Part shown: positions 8,585 to 15,923 of the stretch, piece by piece | Layout of the letters: every line of letters begins with the position of its first letter | Numbering within the stretch: the first letter of the stretch is position 1 | NCBI GenBank assembly: GCA_013154135.1 | Contig: JAADDB010000054.1 | Coordinates: forward strand, 1-28,941 | From: Chloroflexota bacterium | GTDB taxonomy: Bacteria > Chloroflexota > Anaerolineae > JAADDB01 | Direction of reading: 5' to 3' | Length of the DNA stretch: 28,941 bases | Position numbers and translations under genes: made by a program | The notes under the pieces: generated by a model | Told to the model about the DNA's origin: nothing | What the model saw: only the letters and a program-made list of their open reading frames with translations | Database searches by the model: none

Positions 8585-9994
8585 CTATCCCTCTTCCCGC
8601 CGCCCCTCCTTCCAATGGGAATAGAGGGTGATGCCCAAAACCAGCGCGATCAGGACCAGAATGCCCAAAACGCACGCCCGGGCCAGGTAGATGTTGAGTA
8701 ACATGAGGGTGGAGCGGACTTGCCGGTCCACTTGCTCCAGCCAGCCGGTGGCCCTGCCCCCGGGAAGTGCAGGGCGGAAAAAGGTCTTCTTCGCGGCCAC
8801 GGTGGGCGTGGGCGTCGTCGAGGGAGTTGAGGTGGGGGTCGGAGGTCTGGGGTTATTGTGCTGGAGGTCCGGCATGTGGATGAGGACAGGGGTGGGAAAG
8901 ACGTCATAACAGACCCACACGCGCACGTCGTCCAGGAACATGGCGGACACGCGGTTATCCCCTTCGTTGTACACGTTGAAGTAGAGGATGAAGGATTGCC
9001 CCCGGTACGGGGTCAAATCAAAGGTGTGACGTTCCCACTTGCGGGCGTTCTGGGCCGGAATGGCTTGCCAGACGCGCACGCGCACGCGTCGCGTCTCCGG
9101 GTCCAGGAGGAGGACTTCCTGCCGGTCCCCGCCGTTGTCGTCCTGGGAGAAGGTCCAGACCCAGTATTCGAGGGTGATGGTGCGCGCGTCCGCGGGCAGG
9201 GTGATGAGCTGGCTCGCGGAGGAGTAGGAGGGCGGGTCGATGGGCGCGGTGGCTCCCAGCCGGACGGCCCGCTGAAAGCTGTGCGGACGGCCTCCGTTGG
9301 GGAAGGCAAAAGGCCCCACGTACGCGGGCCACAAGCGGGTCCGCGGGAGTTGCCACCCCTCATCCGACTCGAAGTCGGGGTTGCGCACGATGTTGCGGCA
9401 CCAGGCAGGCCACGGGGTGGGAGATAGGGTGGGCGTGGGGGTGACGGTGGGCGTCTGGGGTGTGGGCGTGGGCGGCGGAACAGGGGTGGCGGTCGGCACA
9501 GGGGTCGATGTCGCGGTGGGGGTTATGGTAGGGGTCGGGGAAAATGTGGGGGTGGGCGTGGCGGTTGGGGTCAGGAGGATGACGGGGAAATCCCCAAAAT
9601 TCACCTCGGCCACGCCTCCCTCGTCCAGGACGAGGTGCCACGTGTTGACGGTGCTGGAGACGTAGTTGGGCGGGTCCACTTCCACCACGTGGTAGGCGCC
9701 CGGCAGCAGGCCGGAAAAGGTGTAATGGCCGAACCCATCCGTGTAGGTGATGCTGAGGGGCTGGGGATCCCCTTCCCGATAAAGGCGGATCTCCACGTGG
9801 CTTAACCCCGGCTCACCCGCGTCCCGCTGGCCGTTTCGGTTCTCATCCCGCCAGACAATCCCCTTGATGACCGCGTTCGGGGTCTGAGCATCCATCCCCG
9901 CGGGGAGGAAAAGGGAGATGAGGAGAAGGAAGAACAACATCCCTCCCATCCGGCGTCCCCGCAGGGGGGAGGAGAATTCACCCACTTGTCTCAT
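8585..9994 (-). CDS. Membrane-anchored surface protein: SdrD-B-like domain, Pro/Thr linkers, beta-sandwich
   Basis: A 469-aa protein with a signal or membrane segment at about 18-33. An SdrD B-like (prealbumin-like) domain spans 42-134, with the tell-tale GIVWRDENRNGQRDAGEPG, TDGFGHYTFSGLLPG and Y.V.EVDPP pattern that often binds calcium. A Pro/Thr linker follows (140-196), then a jelly-roll-like domain 200-362 opening with NIVRNPDFESDEGWQ. A second Pro/Thr linker (384-400) leads to a C-terminal membrane segment 438-458 with a basic tail. The start at 9994 is favoured because GGAGG sits 8 nt upstream. The protein is likely displayed outside and tethered at the C terminus. Specific ligand or role is unknown. 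Confidence 0.78.
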   Translation of the reverse strand: MRQVGEFSSPLRGRRMGGMLFFLLLISLFLPAGMDAQTPNAVIKGIVWRDENRNGQRDAGEPGLSHVEIRLYREGDPQPLSITYTDGFGHYTFSGLLPGAYHVVEVDPPNYVSSTVNTWHLVLDEGGVAEVNFGDFPVILLTPTATPTPTFSPTPTITPTATSTPVPTATPVPPPTPTPQTPTVTPTPTLSPTPWPAWCRNIVRNPDFESDEGWQLPRTRLWPAYVGPFAFPNGGRPHSFQRAVRLGATAPIDPPSYSSASQLITLPADARTITLEYWVWTFSQDDNGGDRQEVLLLDPETRRVRVRVWQAIPAQNARKWERHTFDLTPYRGQSFILYFNVYNEGDNRVSAMFLDDVRVWVCYDVFPTPVLIHMPDLQHNNPRPPTPTSTPSTTPTPTVAAKKTFFRPALPGGRATGWLEQVDRQVRSTLMLLNIYLARACVLGILVLIALVLGITLYSHWKEGRREEG

Positions 9995-10363
9995 AGAAGT
10001 ACCTCCGGTGAGGGTAACGGTGGACGGCGATGCCAACGCCCCTGTCCCCGGCTCGCGGGTCCAATTCCACGACCGCGAACCGTCTCAACACGTCAACGCA
10101 CATCTCTACCGTCGTCCATTCCCAACCCGCCGGTCCTTGGGCGGCGGGTTTCGTCGGTCCGTCGGCTTGGTTCCTCAGGATTTCACTATTCTAGCACATG
10201 AGCTATACTTGTGGAAAGGTTTGGAGCACGATGTCGAAGGAGCTCCGGTGCGGGCCCAACCGCAGGACGCGTGGGGTGCTTTCGGCCACTCCAGGCTCCG
10301 AACCGACGGCCATCCCCCCCATGGCTCCCAACAAAGCCCCACCATCAAAGACGGAGGAGAGGC
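9995..10363. other. Divergent intergenic region with stable hairpin
   Basis: This 369-nt gap lies between the divergent surface-protein and ATPase-fusion genes. AACCCGCC (10124-10131) and GGCGGGTT (10143-10150) form an 8-bp stem with an 11-nt loop. A plus-strand promoter candidate is at 10181-10209. On the minus strand TAGAAT lies at about 10188-10193 with a weak TTTCCA 18 bp upstream. No gene is seen here. Confidence 0.45.
10181..10209 (+). promoter_or_regulatory. Candidate promoter of the ATPase-acetyltransferase-ASCH gene
   Basis: TTTCAC (10181-10186) and TATACT (10204-10209) are separated by 17 bp. The -10 matches consensus at five of six positions and the -35 is weak. The leader would be about 150 nt. 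Confidence 0.45.
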
Positions 10364-12559
10364 ATGAATGTCACGCTGGTGCGCAAGGAGATAAGGCGCC
10401 CCAATTACCGCTACGCGGGGTTTGTGGTGGTAGCGGATGAGAAGGGGCAGGAGTACCGACTCCCCCTGGTGGGAACGATAGCCCAGTGGCTGGAGGAGGG
10501 GGAGACGTACGAGCTGGAGCTGGACGATCCCCACTCCATCACCTTCGAATCCTACCGGCTCAGCCGACAGGGGCTGCCTATTTGGCCTCCCTTTGAGCGG
10601 GAATACACCCACGCGCGGCGGGCGCCCGTCTCCGGAGATGTGTTGTACGAGTACCAACTCCTGGTGCGAGAGGCACGCTACGAGCGGGATTATGAGGCGA
10701 TTGTGGAGTTGGAACAGTACCATTACGCGTCGGATGAGGAGATCCTGGCCGAGTGGTACTGCGAGGAGTGCGGTCGCTACCAGGAAGCGAACACCCGTCC
10801 CGTGTGCGAGCAGTGTGGCAAGCCCATGCGGTTCCACGATTTGAAGAGTGCTACCCGAGCTTCCCGCTTTATTGTCATGGAACTCCTTTCCGGCGCGGCG
10901 TATGAACCCCGCTATCTGGGATATGTGCGGGCCGATCCACCCATCCCCCTGATGAACCGCCGCTTGCCCGACGGGAGCATCCAGAAGAACATCCGCCAGC
11001 GGGTGTTCCCCCCGGAGTGGTTTGCCCATCCTTTCTTCCCCCGGGCCCACAAGGAGGAGGGGGAGAACAAGTCCTGGTGGGAGTTGCAGGAGGAGGCCTT
11101 GCGGGACGCGCGCTCTCCGGTCTCCCGGTTGGCTCGGGTTGTGGTGCATCCCGATTACCGGGTAGATGGTTTGGGGCAACGCGCGGTCCTGGCCTTGTTC
11201 GATTGGCTCCGGGAGCGGTGGGTTCCGGAGATGCGGGTGGAGAAGGAGGCGGTGGAGACCATCGCCATGATGGCCCGGTACAATCCTTTCATGGAGAAGG
11301 TGGGGTTCGTCTACCTGTGGGACACGGGGAGCGGCCGACCGGTGTTGTATTATCCCCTCAGCGAGCGCGCTCGGAAGTACATCGAGCGGTTTCTGTCCGA
11401 GGACCCGGTGGCGCGGGAACACGGTGGGCGGTTGTACCGACCCCGGTTTGACGCGCGGCCTCCGCTGGGAGGTCCCATTGAGTTGCGGGATGTGCAGAAA
11501 TTCTACACGAACCGGCTCACGGTGGATGAGCTTTCGGAGCCGGTGCGCCGGTTGCTGGAGGCGTTTGGGGTACGTTATCGGGTCATCCAGAAGTACGTCA
11601 TCCGTCGGGCGACGGCCACTTTCGCGCCGGGCACGGTGAACGTGTTCATCGGCGGGTCGGGGAGCGGGAAGACGACCTTGTTGCGGGTGTTGTACGGGGC
11701 CCTGGCAGGGTTGGAGGACGCTTTGTACCGTCCGGACGGGGGCGAGGTGCGGGTGCCGAAGAACGCGCGGGTTCAAGCTCTGTTGCCGGAGGAGATCGAA
11801 CCTTCGTTTGGGGAGGATCCCATCGCGGAGGTGTTGTACCGCATCACGGGGGATGAGTCCTTGGCTGTGGAGATTCTGAACTACGCGGGGATATCGGATG
11901 CGGTGTTATACCGTGCGCCGTATCGGGAGCTCTCCACGGGGCAGAAGGAGCGGGCCCGGCTGGCCTACTTGTTGGCCCATCGGCCCAACGTCATCCTGGT
12001 GGACGAGTTCGTGGCCCATCTGGACACGCCCACGGCGTTGCGGGTGGCAAGGCGACTGGCGACGCTGGCCCGGGAGCAGGGGATTACGTTGTTCTTGGTG
12101 CTCCACCGACAGGAGGTGATCCCAGCGTTGGAGCCCGATGGGGTGTATGTGGTGGGGTACGGGACGTTTTTCCCGCTGGACGAGGTGCCGGAACGGGGGT
12201 TGAAGGTGCGGGAGCCCTATGCTACGTGGATTGTGCAGGGGAAGAAGCGGTGGGAGATCCGGAAGCATCCGACGCGGGTGCGAGGACGGGTGGGGATTAT
12301 CAGTCGGGGGAAGCTCATAGGGACGGTGGAGATCACGGGGGTCAAGGGGCCCTTCACGCCGGAGGAGTTGGCCGAGCATCAGGAGAAGCACCGCGCGGGG
12401 GAGGCGTTTTTGCGCTCCTACGCCCAGGGGAAGCCCTTGTACGCGTGGGAGTTGGCGAACCCGCGGGAGTTACCGGAGCCCCGGCCCATCCGGGGACGAA
12501 GTGGCCAACAGATGTGGGTTCGCTTGCGGGAAACGGGGGTAGGAGAGGGTGACGATTAG
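10364..12559 (+). CDS. COG2401-type ABC ATPase fused to GNAT acetyltransferase, zinc ribbon and ASCH domain
   Basis: A 731-aa soluble multidomain protein. After about 130 residues without a clear family there is a zinc ribbon, CEEC...CEQC (Cys133, 136, 148, 151). A GNAT-like segment has the acetyl-CoA motif VVVHPDYRVDGLG near 259-271. The ABC ATPase has Walker A GGSGSGKTT at 430-438, signature LSTGQKER at 523-530, Walker B VILVDEF with Asp547 and Glu548, D-loop HLD and His581. The last 115 residues match an ASCH domain (PUA-like fold): PYATWIVQGKKRWEIRKHPT, then RGRVGIIS and a YAWELANPRELPEP end. COG2401 is defined as an ABC ATPase fused to a predicted acetyltransferase. The ASCH part suggests RNA binding, so RNA acetylation is a reasonable but unproved idea. 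No transporter permease is nearby. GGAGGA precedes the ATG at 10364. Confidence 0.85.
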   Translation: MNVTLVRKEIRRPNYRYAGFVVVADEKGQEYRLPLVGTIAQWLEEGETYELELDDPHSITFESYRLSRQGLPIWPPFEREYTHARRAPVSGDVLYEYQLLVREARYERDYEAIVELEQYHYASDEEILAEWYCEECGRYQEANTRPVCEQCGKPMRFHDLKSATRASRFIVMELLSGAAYEPRYLGYVRADPPIPLMNRRLPDGSIQKNIRQRVFPPEWFAHPFFPRAHKEEGENKSWWELQEEALRDARSPVSRLARVVVHPDYRVDGLGQRAVLALFDWLRERWVPEMRVEKEAVETIAMMARYNPFMEKVGFVYLWDTGSGRPVLYYPLSERARKYIERFLSEDPVAREHGGRLYRPRFDARPPLGGPIELRDVQKFYTNRLTVDELSEPVRRLLEAFGVRYRVIQKYVIRRATATFAPGTVNVFIGGSGSGKTTLLRVLYGALAGLEDALYRPDGGEVRVPKNARVQALLPEEIEPSFGEDPIAEVLYRITGDESLAVEILNYAGISDAVLYRAPYRELSTGQKERARLAYLLAHRPNVILVDEFVAHLDTPTALRVARRLATLAREQGITLFLVLHRQEVIPALEPDGVYVVGYGTFFPLDEVPERGLKVREPYATWIVQGKKRWEIRKHPTRVRGRVGIISRGKLIGTVEITGVKGPFTPEELAEHQEKHRAGEAFLRSYAQGKPLYAWELANPRELPEPRPIRGRSGQQMWVRLRETGVGEGDD

Positions 12560-12615
12560 GGGATGGGCGTTCGTCCCAGACCGTTTGTGGCGATTTTTGG
12601 CTGGTTACGAATTGT

Positions 12616-12638
12616 AGGGACGCACGGCAGTGCGCCCT
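12616..12638. repeat. Palindromic REP-like element
   Basis: AGGG-a-CGCAC-ggca-GTGCG-CCCT forms a 9-bp stem with one bulged A and a tetraloop. The wording resembles a GTAGGG(G)CGCAC...GTGCGCCC palindrome that I recall as dispersed in many GC-rich genomes. Only one copy is in this window, so its repetitive nature is inferred. Confidence 0.45.
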
Positions 12639-12768
12639 GTTCAGCCTCTCCCCCTTAGGAGAGAACAGTTTTGCGTGGGTGGGCGGCGGGCGAAAACGTC
12701 GGAACCCCGCCAAGGTGCGGACCTGTCCGCGGCCAAGGCACGACGACGTTTTGTCCGTCCAGCCGGGG

Positions 12769-12784
12769 TGTTTCACGTGAAACA
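12769..12784. other. parS: parS centromere-like site, perfect 16-bp palindrome
   Basis: The 16-mer TGTTTCACGTGAAACA matches the widely conserved bacterial parS consensus at every position and is perfectly self-complementary. parS is bound by ParB (Spo0J), which then spreads and loads the chromosome segregation machinery. Sites cluster around the replication origin in most bacteria. Its last base is the first base of AGGAGG (12784-12789), the ribosome-binding site of the methyltransferase gene starting at 12796. No parA or parB gene is in the window. Confidence 0.9.
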
Positions 12785-12795
12785 GGAGGATGACC

Positions 12796-13665
12796 ATGCC
12801 CAACATCTGCGACTACGAAGGCAGTCGCTACCGCGAAGAATTCTGGACACCGGAACGGCGCTTTGAGGACCTGGCCGACCGGGCCGCCCTGCGAGCCCTT
12901 TTGCCGCCCAGCGGGGAAACCCTCATCGAAGTGGGGGCCGGCTTCGGCCGCCTGGCCGACCTCTACCAGGGCTACCAGCACGTCATCCTCTTCGACTACG
13001 CCCTCTCCCTCCTCCGGGAAGCTCGGGAACAATGGGGCGGCGACCCCCGTTTCCTCTTCGTCGCAGGCGACCTCTACCACCTCCCCCTGGCATCGGCCAC
13101 CGTGGAGACCACCGTGATGGTGCGCGTCCTCCACCACCTGGAAGATGTGCCCGCCGCCTTGGCCCAACTGGCCCGCATCACCCGGGCCCAAGGCACCCTC
13201 GTCCTGGAACACGCGAACAAACGCCACCTGAAAGCCGTCCTCCGCTACCTGCTCCGCCGCCAGGACTGGAGCCCCTTCACCCCCGAACCCCATCCCTTTG
13301 TGCCCCTGAACTACGACTTCCACCCCGATTGGGTGCGAGAACAACTCCAACTCGCGGGATTCCACGTGGAAGACGTGCGCGCGGTCTCCCACTTCCGCAT
13401 CCCCTGGCTCAAACGACACATCTCCCCCGAACTCCTGGCCCGGTTAGACGCACTCCTCCAGCGCCCGGCCGCACGCTTTCAGCTCAGCCCCAGCCTCTTC
13501 CTCCGCGCCCGACGCCTCCCCAACAACACACCACCCCAACCCCTCGCGTTCCGCTGCCCAACCTGCGGCCATGAACCCCTGCCCATCATCCCGCAGGACA
13601 TCACATGCCCCTCCTGCGGCGCAGTATGGCCCTACCGGGAGGGCATACACATCTTCCGCACCTGA
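12796..13665 (+). CDS. Class I SAM-dependent methyltransferase with C-terminal zinc ribbon
   Basis: A 289-aa methyltransferase of the type-11 kind. Motif I is EVGAGFGRL at residues 45-53, with an acidic residue after the second strand (FDYA, Asp67). VLHHLEDV at 111-118 is the usual post-motif stretch of small-molecule or lipid methyltransferases. A Trm112p-like zinc ribbon ends the protein, with Cys254, Cys257, Cys271 and Cys274. The start at 12796 is used because AGGAGG ends 6 nt upstream; the ATG at 12790 would abut the ribosome-binding site itself. The substrate is unknown. A perfect parS palindrome ends at the ribosome-binding site, so ParB binding could influence transcription through this point. 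It converges on nfo with a 3-nt gap. Confidence 0.85.
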   Translation: MPNICDYEGSRYREEFWTPERRFEDLADRAALRALLPPSGETLIEVGAGFGRLADLYQGYQHVILFDYALSLLREAREQWGGDPRFLFVAGDLYHLPLASATVETTVMVRVLHHLEDVPAALAQLARITRAQGTLVLEHANKRHLKAVLRYLLRRQDWSPFTPEPHPFVPLNYDFHPDWVREQLQLAGFHVEDVRAVSHFRIPWLKRHISPELLARLDALLQRPAARFQLSPSLFLRARRLPNNTPPQPLAFRCPTCGHEPLPIIPQDITCPSCGAVWPYREGIHIFRT

Positions 13666-13668
13666 ACA

Positions 13669-14532
13669 TCACTCCGCCGGAGCGTCCTCGATCAGACTCC
13701 GCAACACCGCCAAATTCTCCACATCCTCGTGCAGGTCCTTGCTCTTGGGCGTCTCCAACACCATGGGCACATTCGCGAAGCGGGGGTCGTTCAGCAGCCA
13801 ACGAAATCCATCCAGCCCAATGTGGCCCTGACCAATGTGCGTGTGCCGGTCCTTGCGCGAGCCAAGAGGGTGCTTACTGTCGTTCAAGTGGAAAGCCTTC
13901 AAGTTCTCCAACCCCAAGATCTCGTCGAACTCCTCCATGACCTCCTGATACCCCTCCCGCGTGCGGAAATCATACCCGGCCGCAAACGCATGACACGTGT
14001 CAAAGCAAAACCCCACCCGTTCCGGCTCCCGCAACCGCTCCCGGATCGCGGCCAGCTGCTCAAAACGATACCCTAAATGCCCCCCGGTCCCCGCGGTGAT
14101 CTCCAACAACGTCAACGGCTTGTACCCCCGCGTGGCCTCATGAATCCGGTCCAACGCGGCCACAATGCGCTCAATGCCGGCCTCCTCCCCTTCTCCCATG
14201 TGGGAACCCGGGTGCACCACCACCCCCAACAGGCCCAACATCTCCGCCCGCTCCAGCTCATCAATGAAGGCCGCGATGGACTTCTCCCACAATTCTTCGC
14301 CCGGCCCCGCGAGATTGATGAGATAGGCCGCGTGGGAGAAAACAGGCCATATCCCCGTTTCCTTCACCTTCTCCTGAAACCGCTCCACTTCCTTTGGCGA
14401 GATGGGCTTGGACGCCCAGCGGTTGTTGTTGCGGGTGAAGATCTGGATCGTGTCACACCCCACGGCCTTCCCCCGCTCCAATGCTTTGCTGACTCCTCCG
14501 GCTGTGGACATATGCGCTCCGAGTAACGGCAT
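13669..14532 (-). CDS. nfo: Deoxyribonuclease IV (AP endonuclease)
   Basis: Endonuclease IV cleaves DNA at abasic sites during base excision repair, using three zinc ions in a TIM barrel. In this 287-aa protein all nine expected zinc ligands can be placed: His67, His107, Glu144, Asp178, His181, His215, Asp228, His230 and Glu260. The signatures LGAHMS at the start, CFDTCHAFAAGYD, HLNDSK and RHTHIGQGHIG are intact. The start at 14532 fits the family N terminus (MPLLGAHMSTAGG) and has GGAGG upstream; a longer reading to 14631 adds unrelated sequence. It is transcribed divergently from the envelope operon that follows. Confidence 0.96.
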   Translation of the reverse strand: MPLLGAHMSTAGGVSKALERGKAVGCDTIQIFTRNNNRWASKPISPKEVERFQEKVKETGIWPVFSHAAYLINLAGPGEELWEKSIAAFIDELERAEMLGLLGVVVHPGSHMGEGEEAGIERIVAALDRIHEATRGYKPLTLLEITAGTGGHLGYRFEQLAAIRERLREPERVGFCFDTCHAFAAGYDFRTREGYQEVMEEFDEILGLENLKAFHLNDSKHPLGSRKDRHTHIGQGHIGLDGFRWLLNDPRFANVPMVLETPKSKDLHEDVENLAVLRSLIEDAPAE

Positions 14533-14676
14533 CGCTCCTTCCCTCCTGTCATTGGATTGTTGGCGGACCAGTCCCCCTCGCCCCTCCGCGGGGCTTGGAT
14601 CTTCTCCACACATCGGCCAACGGCCAAGCAAGTCGATTCAACCCCATTCCATCCCTCACTCAACCCACCTGCCCCG

Positions 14677-14704
14677 TTAATCGTCAATCGGTACCCGTTA
14701 CTCA
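14677..14704 (+). repeat. Heptanucleotide array, four units
   Basis: Four contiguous 7-nt units: TTAATCG, TCAATCG, GTACCCG, TTACTCA. It sits in the divergent gap between nfo and the GT4 gene. The third unit is degenerate but keeps the 7-nt register. Confidence 0.75.
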
Positions 14705-14739
14705 CCACACCCCCCTAATACCCAATCCATCACACCCTA

Positions 14740-14748
14740 TGCTATAAT
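14740..14748 (+). promoter_or_regulatory. Extended -10 promoter giving a probably leaderless mRNA
   Basis: TGC-TATAAT is a perfect extended -10 element. The ATG of the GT4 gene begins at 14757, only 8 bases after the hexamer, where transcription would be expected to start. There is no -35 match and no Shine-Dalgarno sequence between the -10 and the ATG. Confidence 0.65.
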
Positions 14749-14756
14749 GAGCCGCT

Positions 14757-15923
14757 ATGGACGGAACAAAAACGCCCGCACATGTGGTGTTGAACGCGCT
14801 GCTGTTGAACCTCTCGGCCACGTACCGCAGCGCGGGCATTAGCCAATATGAACAACATGTGCTCGAGGCCTTGGGGCATATTCAAGCCAACAGCCCCTTT
14901 CGTTTGACCGCGATTACCGGGGAACACCAATGGCATCCCCCGGCCGGCATCCGGGTGTACACCCCTCAATGGCCGGTGCACCACCCGCTGGCCCGGATTC
15001 TCTGGGAACAAGGGCGTTTGGGGAGGGTACTCAAACGCATGAACGCACAACTCTATCACGGCCTGGCCTTTGTGGCCCCTTTACACACCCCCGTACCCAC
15101 GGTGGTGACCGTGCACGACTTGAGCTTTGTGCACCACGCGGATACCTTCCCCGCCTGGAAAGCATTGTACCTGAAATGGTTCACCCGGGCCAGCATCCGC
15201 CGAGCTCGACGCGTCATCGCGGTCTCCGAAAGCACCCGTCAAGACGTGATCCAATGGCTCTCCCTCCCCCCACACCGGGTCGTCACCGTGTACAACGGCG
15301 TCTCCTCCCGCTTCCGGCCCCTCCCCAAACCCCAGGTGGAAGCATGGCGTAGGGAAAAGGGACTCCCCGCCCAATTCATCCTCTACCTGGGTACCCTCCA
15401 ACCGCGCAAGAACATCGCGACCCTGGTCCGCGCCTATGCCCAATGGCGCCAAGCCCATCCCCACGTGTCCATCCCTCTCATCCTCGCGGGGGCCAAAGGA
15501 TGGTACTACCAGGACCTCTTCCGCCTGGTGGAGACCTTGGGCGTGAGAGAGGATGTGCTCTTCCCCGGCTTCGTGCCCTCCTCCGAGCTCCCCTACTGGT
15601 ACAACGCGGCCACCCTCTTTGCCTACCCCTCCCTTTTCGAGGGATTCGGCCTGCCCGTTCTGGAGGCCATGGCCTGTGGCACACCGGTCATCGCGGCCAA
15701 CACCACCTCCCTCCCCGAACTGGTGGGCTCCGCAGGACTCCTCATTCCCCCAACGGACACCCACCAATGGCAAAGGGCTCTGGAGCGTGTCCTCGGCGAT
15801 CCGAGCCTGCGAGACCACCTGGTCCAACAGGGGCTAGAACGGGCCCGTGTCTTCACCTGGGAACGGACGGCCCGCGAAACCCTAGCGGTATACCACCGGG
15901 TTCTAGAGGAGCACCATGCCTAA
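14757..15923 (+). CDS. GT4 family glycosyltransferase (group 1)
   Basis: A 388-aa retaining GT-B glycosyltransferase. The N-terminal domain includes GISQYEQHVLEAL and VTVHDLSFV; the C-terminal nucleotide-sugar domain starts at YLGTLQPRKNI (about 210-220). The EX7E motif is Glu295 to Glu303 in FEGFGLPVLEAMACGTPVIA, as in mannosyl or rhamnosyl transferases of polysaccharide clusters. It opens the envelope operon and overlaps the next gene by 8 nt. Because the next gene encodes a polyprenyl-phosphate sugar transferase, this enzyme probably adds a later sugar to the lipid-linked repeat unit. Donor and acceptor are not known. It appears to be translated without a leader. Confidence 0.92.
   Translation: MDGTKTPAHVVLNALLLNLSATYRSAGISQYEQHVLEALGHIQANSPFRLTAITGEHQWHPPAGIRVYTPQWPVHHPLARILWEQGRLGRVLKRMNAQLYHGLAFVAPLHTPVPTVVTVHDLSFVHHADTFPAWKALYLKWFTRASIRRARRVIAVSESTRQDVIQWLSLPPHRVVTVYNGVSSRFRPLPKPQVEAWRREKGLPAQFILYLGTLQPRKNIATLVRAYAQWRQAHPHVSIPLILAGAKGWYYQDLFRLVETLGVREDVLFPGFVPSSELPYWYNAATLFAYPSLFEGFGLPVLEAMACGTPVIAANTTSLPELVGSAGLLIPPTDTHQWQRALERVLGDPSLRDHLVQQGLERARVFTWERTARETLAVYHRVLEEHHA

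Larger units (their letters stand above)
12560..12795. other. Intergenic region with palindromic repeat and parS
   Basis: This 236-nt gap holds a bulged palindrome (12616-12638) and a perfect parS (12769-12784). No short ORF with a ribosome-binding site was convincing. No good promoter for the following methyltransferase gene was found by eye. Confidence 0.5.

Noticed and set aside
9420..9580. Tandem-looking GTGGGCGTGG repeats, CRISPR-like at first sight
   Set aside because: They encode a Pro/Thr linker on the minus strand, with no conserved repeat of 25-35 nt and no spacers. The same applies to 5690-5880.
10175..11776. Long open frame (533 codons) on the minus strand inside the ATPase-fusion gene
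   Set aside because: It is antisense to a protein with clear ABC ATPase and ASCH motifs, its translation shows no family pattern, and it arises from high GC content.
13366..13377. TTCCACGTGGAA palindrome as a second parS
   Set aside because: It shares only the CACGTG core with parS and lacks the TGTTT/AAACA arms. It lies inside the methyltransferase gene, and CACGTG is common in this window.
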